Of a DNA stretch of 6,328 nucleotides, positions 5,799 to 6,328 are shown piece after piece. The position numbers were made by a program, and so were the translations under genes. Below the pieces are notes generated by a model. It ran no database searches, was not told the origin of the DNA, and saw nothing but the letters and a program-made list of their open reading frames with translations. Source of the DNA: Microcaldota archaeon (GTDB lineage Archaea > Micrarchaeota > Micrarchaeia > Anstonellales > VGKX01); NCBI GenBank assembly GCA_021823945.1, contig JAKALW010000072.1:1-6328 (forward strand), read 5' to 3'. Numbering within the stretch: the first letter of the stretch is position 1; each line of letters begins with the position of its first letter.

Positions 5799-6313
5799 AC
5801 AATGCCACCCCTGTATCTTGAAGATATTTTCCTGTATTCCTTGTGCCCGCATTTTTCGCAGACCAAGTTGAAGTTCCTCAGCTCGAGCGCGCCCCTGCAC
5901 CTGGTGCAGAAGCCCTTTATCACGCCAAGCTCCTTTGCGTTTATCGTGAGCGCGAGGCCGTCTGTCCTTTCCTCCTCGACTTTTGCAAGAATCAGGTCGC
6001 CGATTTTTATCTCGTCGTGGATGTTCTTTACAAAGCCATCCTTTATCTTTGAGGCGTGCAGCACCGAATAGTCTGAGCTTATCATGAACCTCTCGCCCTT
6101 TTCGTCCAGCCCGAGCACAAGCACGAGCGCGACGGGCTCCTTGACGTTCTCGACCCTGCCTATGACCTGGTCGCCAACGTTGAGCTTCTTCAGGTTGCTC
6201 CTGCCCTCGATTGAGAGCGTCTTGCCGTCGGAAACAATCTTGCCGGAGGTGCACGCGTATATCACGCCGTTCTCGACAAAAGTGCCGCTTCCGGGCGCGA
6301 ATTCCTCTTCCAC
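5795..6313 (-). CDS. csl4: Exosome complex RNA-binding subunit Csl4, probably lacking its N-terminus
   Basis: This 172-residue frame matches archaeal Csl4, one of the cap subunits of the RNA exosome. In the family it recruits RNA, and DnaG in archaea, to the Rrp41/Rrp42 ring. Visible parts are the N-terminal-domain motif EEEFAPGSGTFVENGVIYA (2-20), an S1-type OB fold at about 43-125 (VGDQVIGRVENVKEPVALV to IKIGDLILAKV), and a C-terminal zinc ribbon with CTRC and CEKC (Cys136, 139, 152, 155). The first possible start in the window is a GTG at 6313, but family members normally have about 10-15 residues before the EEF-PG motif, usually including a VxPG segment, so this GTG is probably an internal valine. 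The bases beyond it are the second half of a perfect palindrome and encode nothing Csl4-like (NSSST), so the true 5' end is likely missing. The stop overlaps the rpoL start. Confidence 0.93.
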   Translation of the reverse strand: MEEEFAPGSGTFVENGVIYACTSGKIVSDGKTLSIEGRSNLKKLNVGDQVIGRVENVKEPVALVLVLGLDEKGERFMISSDYSVLHASKIKDGFVKNIHDEIKIGDLILAKVEEERTDGLALTINAKELGVIKGFCTRCRGALELRNFNLVCEKCGHKEYRKISSRYRGGIV

Positions 6314-6328
6314 AGTGGAAGAGGAATT
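6300..6328. repeat. Perfect 29-bp palindrome at the right end, likely fold-back artefact
   Basis: Bases 6300-6313 are an exact reverse complement of 6315-6328, with a single central A at 6314. The left arm encodes the first residues of the csl4 frame (VEEEF on the minus strand) and the right arm ends exactly at the window edge. A mirror copy of coding sequence at a sequence end is typical of amplification or assembly fold-backs rather than of a natural site, though a real inverted repeat cannot be excluded. Confidence 0.85.

Noticed and set aside
5001..6071. Plus-strand open frame of 356 codons
   Set aside because: It runs antisense across the signal peptidase N-terminus, rpoL and csl4, all well supported on the minus strand. 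The translation has no coherent domain.
5799..6254. N-terminal extension of the rpoL frame
   Set aside because: This part is an out-of-frame reading of csl4 (Arg-rich, low complexity). RpoL proper begins at 5798 with an SD and an ATGA overlap.
1..6328. CRISPR array, tRNA/rRNA gene, transposase or integrase
   Set aside because: No direct-repeat/spacer pattern, cloverleaf, rRNA motif or mobile-element protein was seen on either strand.

Overview
The window looks like a stretch of archaeal core chromosome. Every gene I can support lies on the minus strand. The markers are an archaeal-type ribosomal protein L10e (uL16), the sliding clamp PCNA, RNA polymerase subunit L (Rpo11), the exosome subunit Csl4 and a Sec11-like (S26B) signal peptidase with a Ser/His/Asp triad. 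Shine-Dalgarno (SD) motifs of the GGTG/GGAGG type, ATGA stop/start overlaps and TATA-like boxes fit an archaeon that uses SD-led initiation. Small proteins, tight packing and the alanine/lysine-rich coiled-coil protein are compatible with a DPANN-type lineage such as Micrarchaeota or Diapherotrites. That placement is a guess from general appearance, not a phylogenetic result.

Layout in the direction of transcription (right to left). (1) csl4, probably missing its N-terminus at the right edge, overlaps rpoL by ATGA; a T-rich terminator-like tract follows. (2) A signal peptidase I with a TTG start and a large extra domain. (3) An 89-nt gap with a candidate promoter, then pcn (PCNA), a left-handed beta-helix acyltransferase 27 nt downstream, and a six-helix DUF1405-like membrane protein that touches or closely follows it; these three could be one transcript. 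(4) A 178-nt intergenic region with two TATA boxes flanking a nested inverted repeat, leading into rpl10e. (5) A T-rich tract, then a long protein with an N-terminal winged helix, a basic Ala/Lys-rich linker and a coiled coil that runs off the left edge.

The genes cover RNA processing (Csl4), transcription (RpoL), replication (PCNA), translation (L10e), protein export (signal peptidase) and envelope functions. I see no defence system, CRISPR array, transposon or phage module. The points most worth a second look are the wHTH/coiled-coil protein, the roughly 100-residue cysteine- and sequon-bearing insertion in the signal peptidase, the nested inverted repeat upstream of rpl10e, and a perfect 29-bp palindrome at the right end that looks like an assembly or amplification fold-back.
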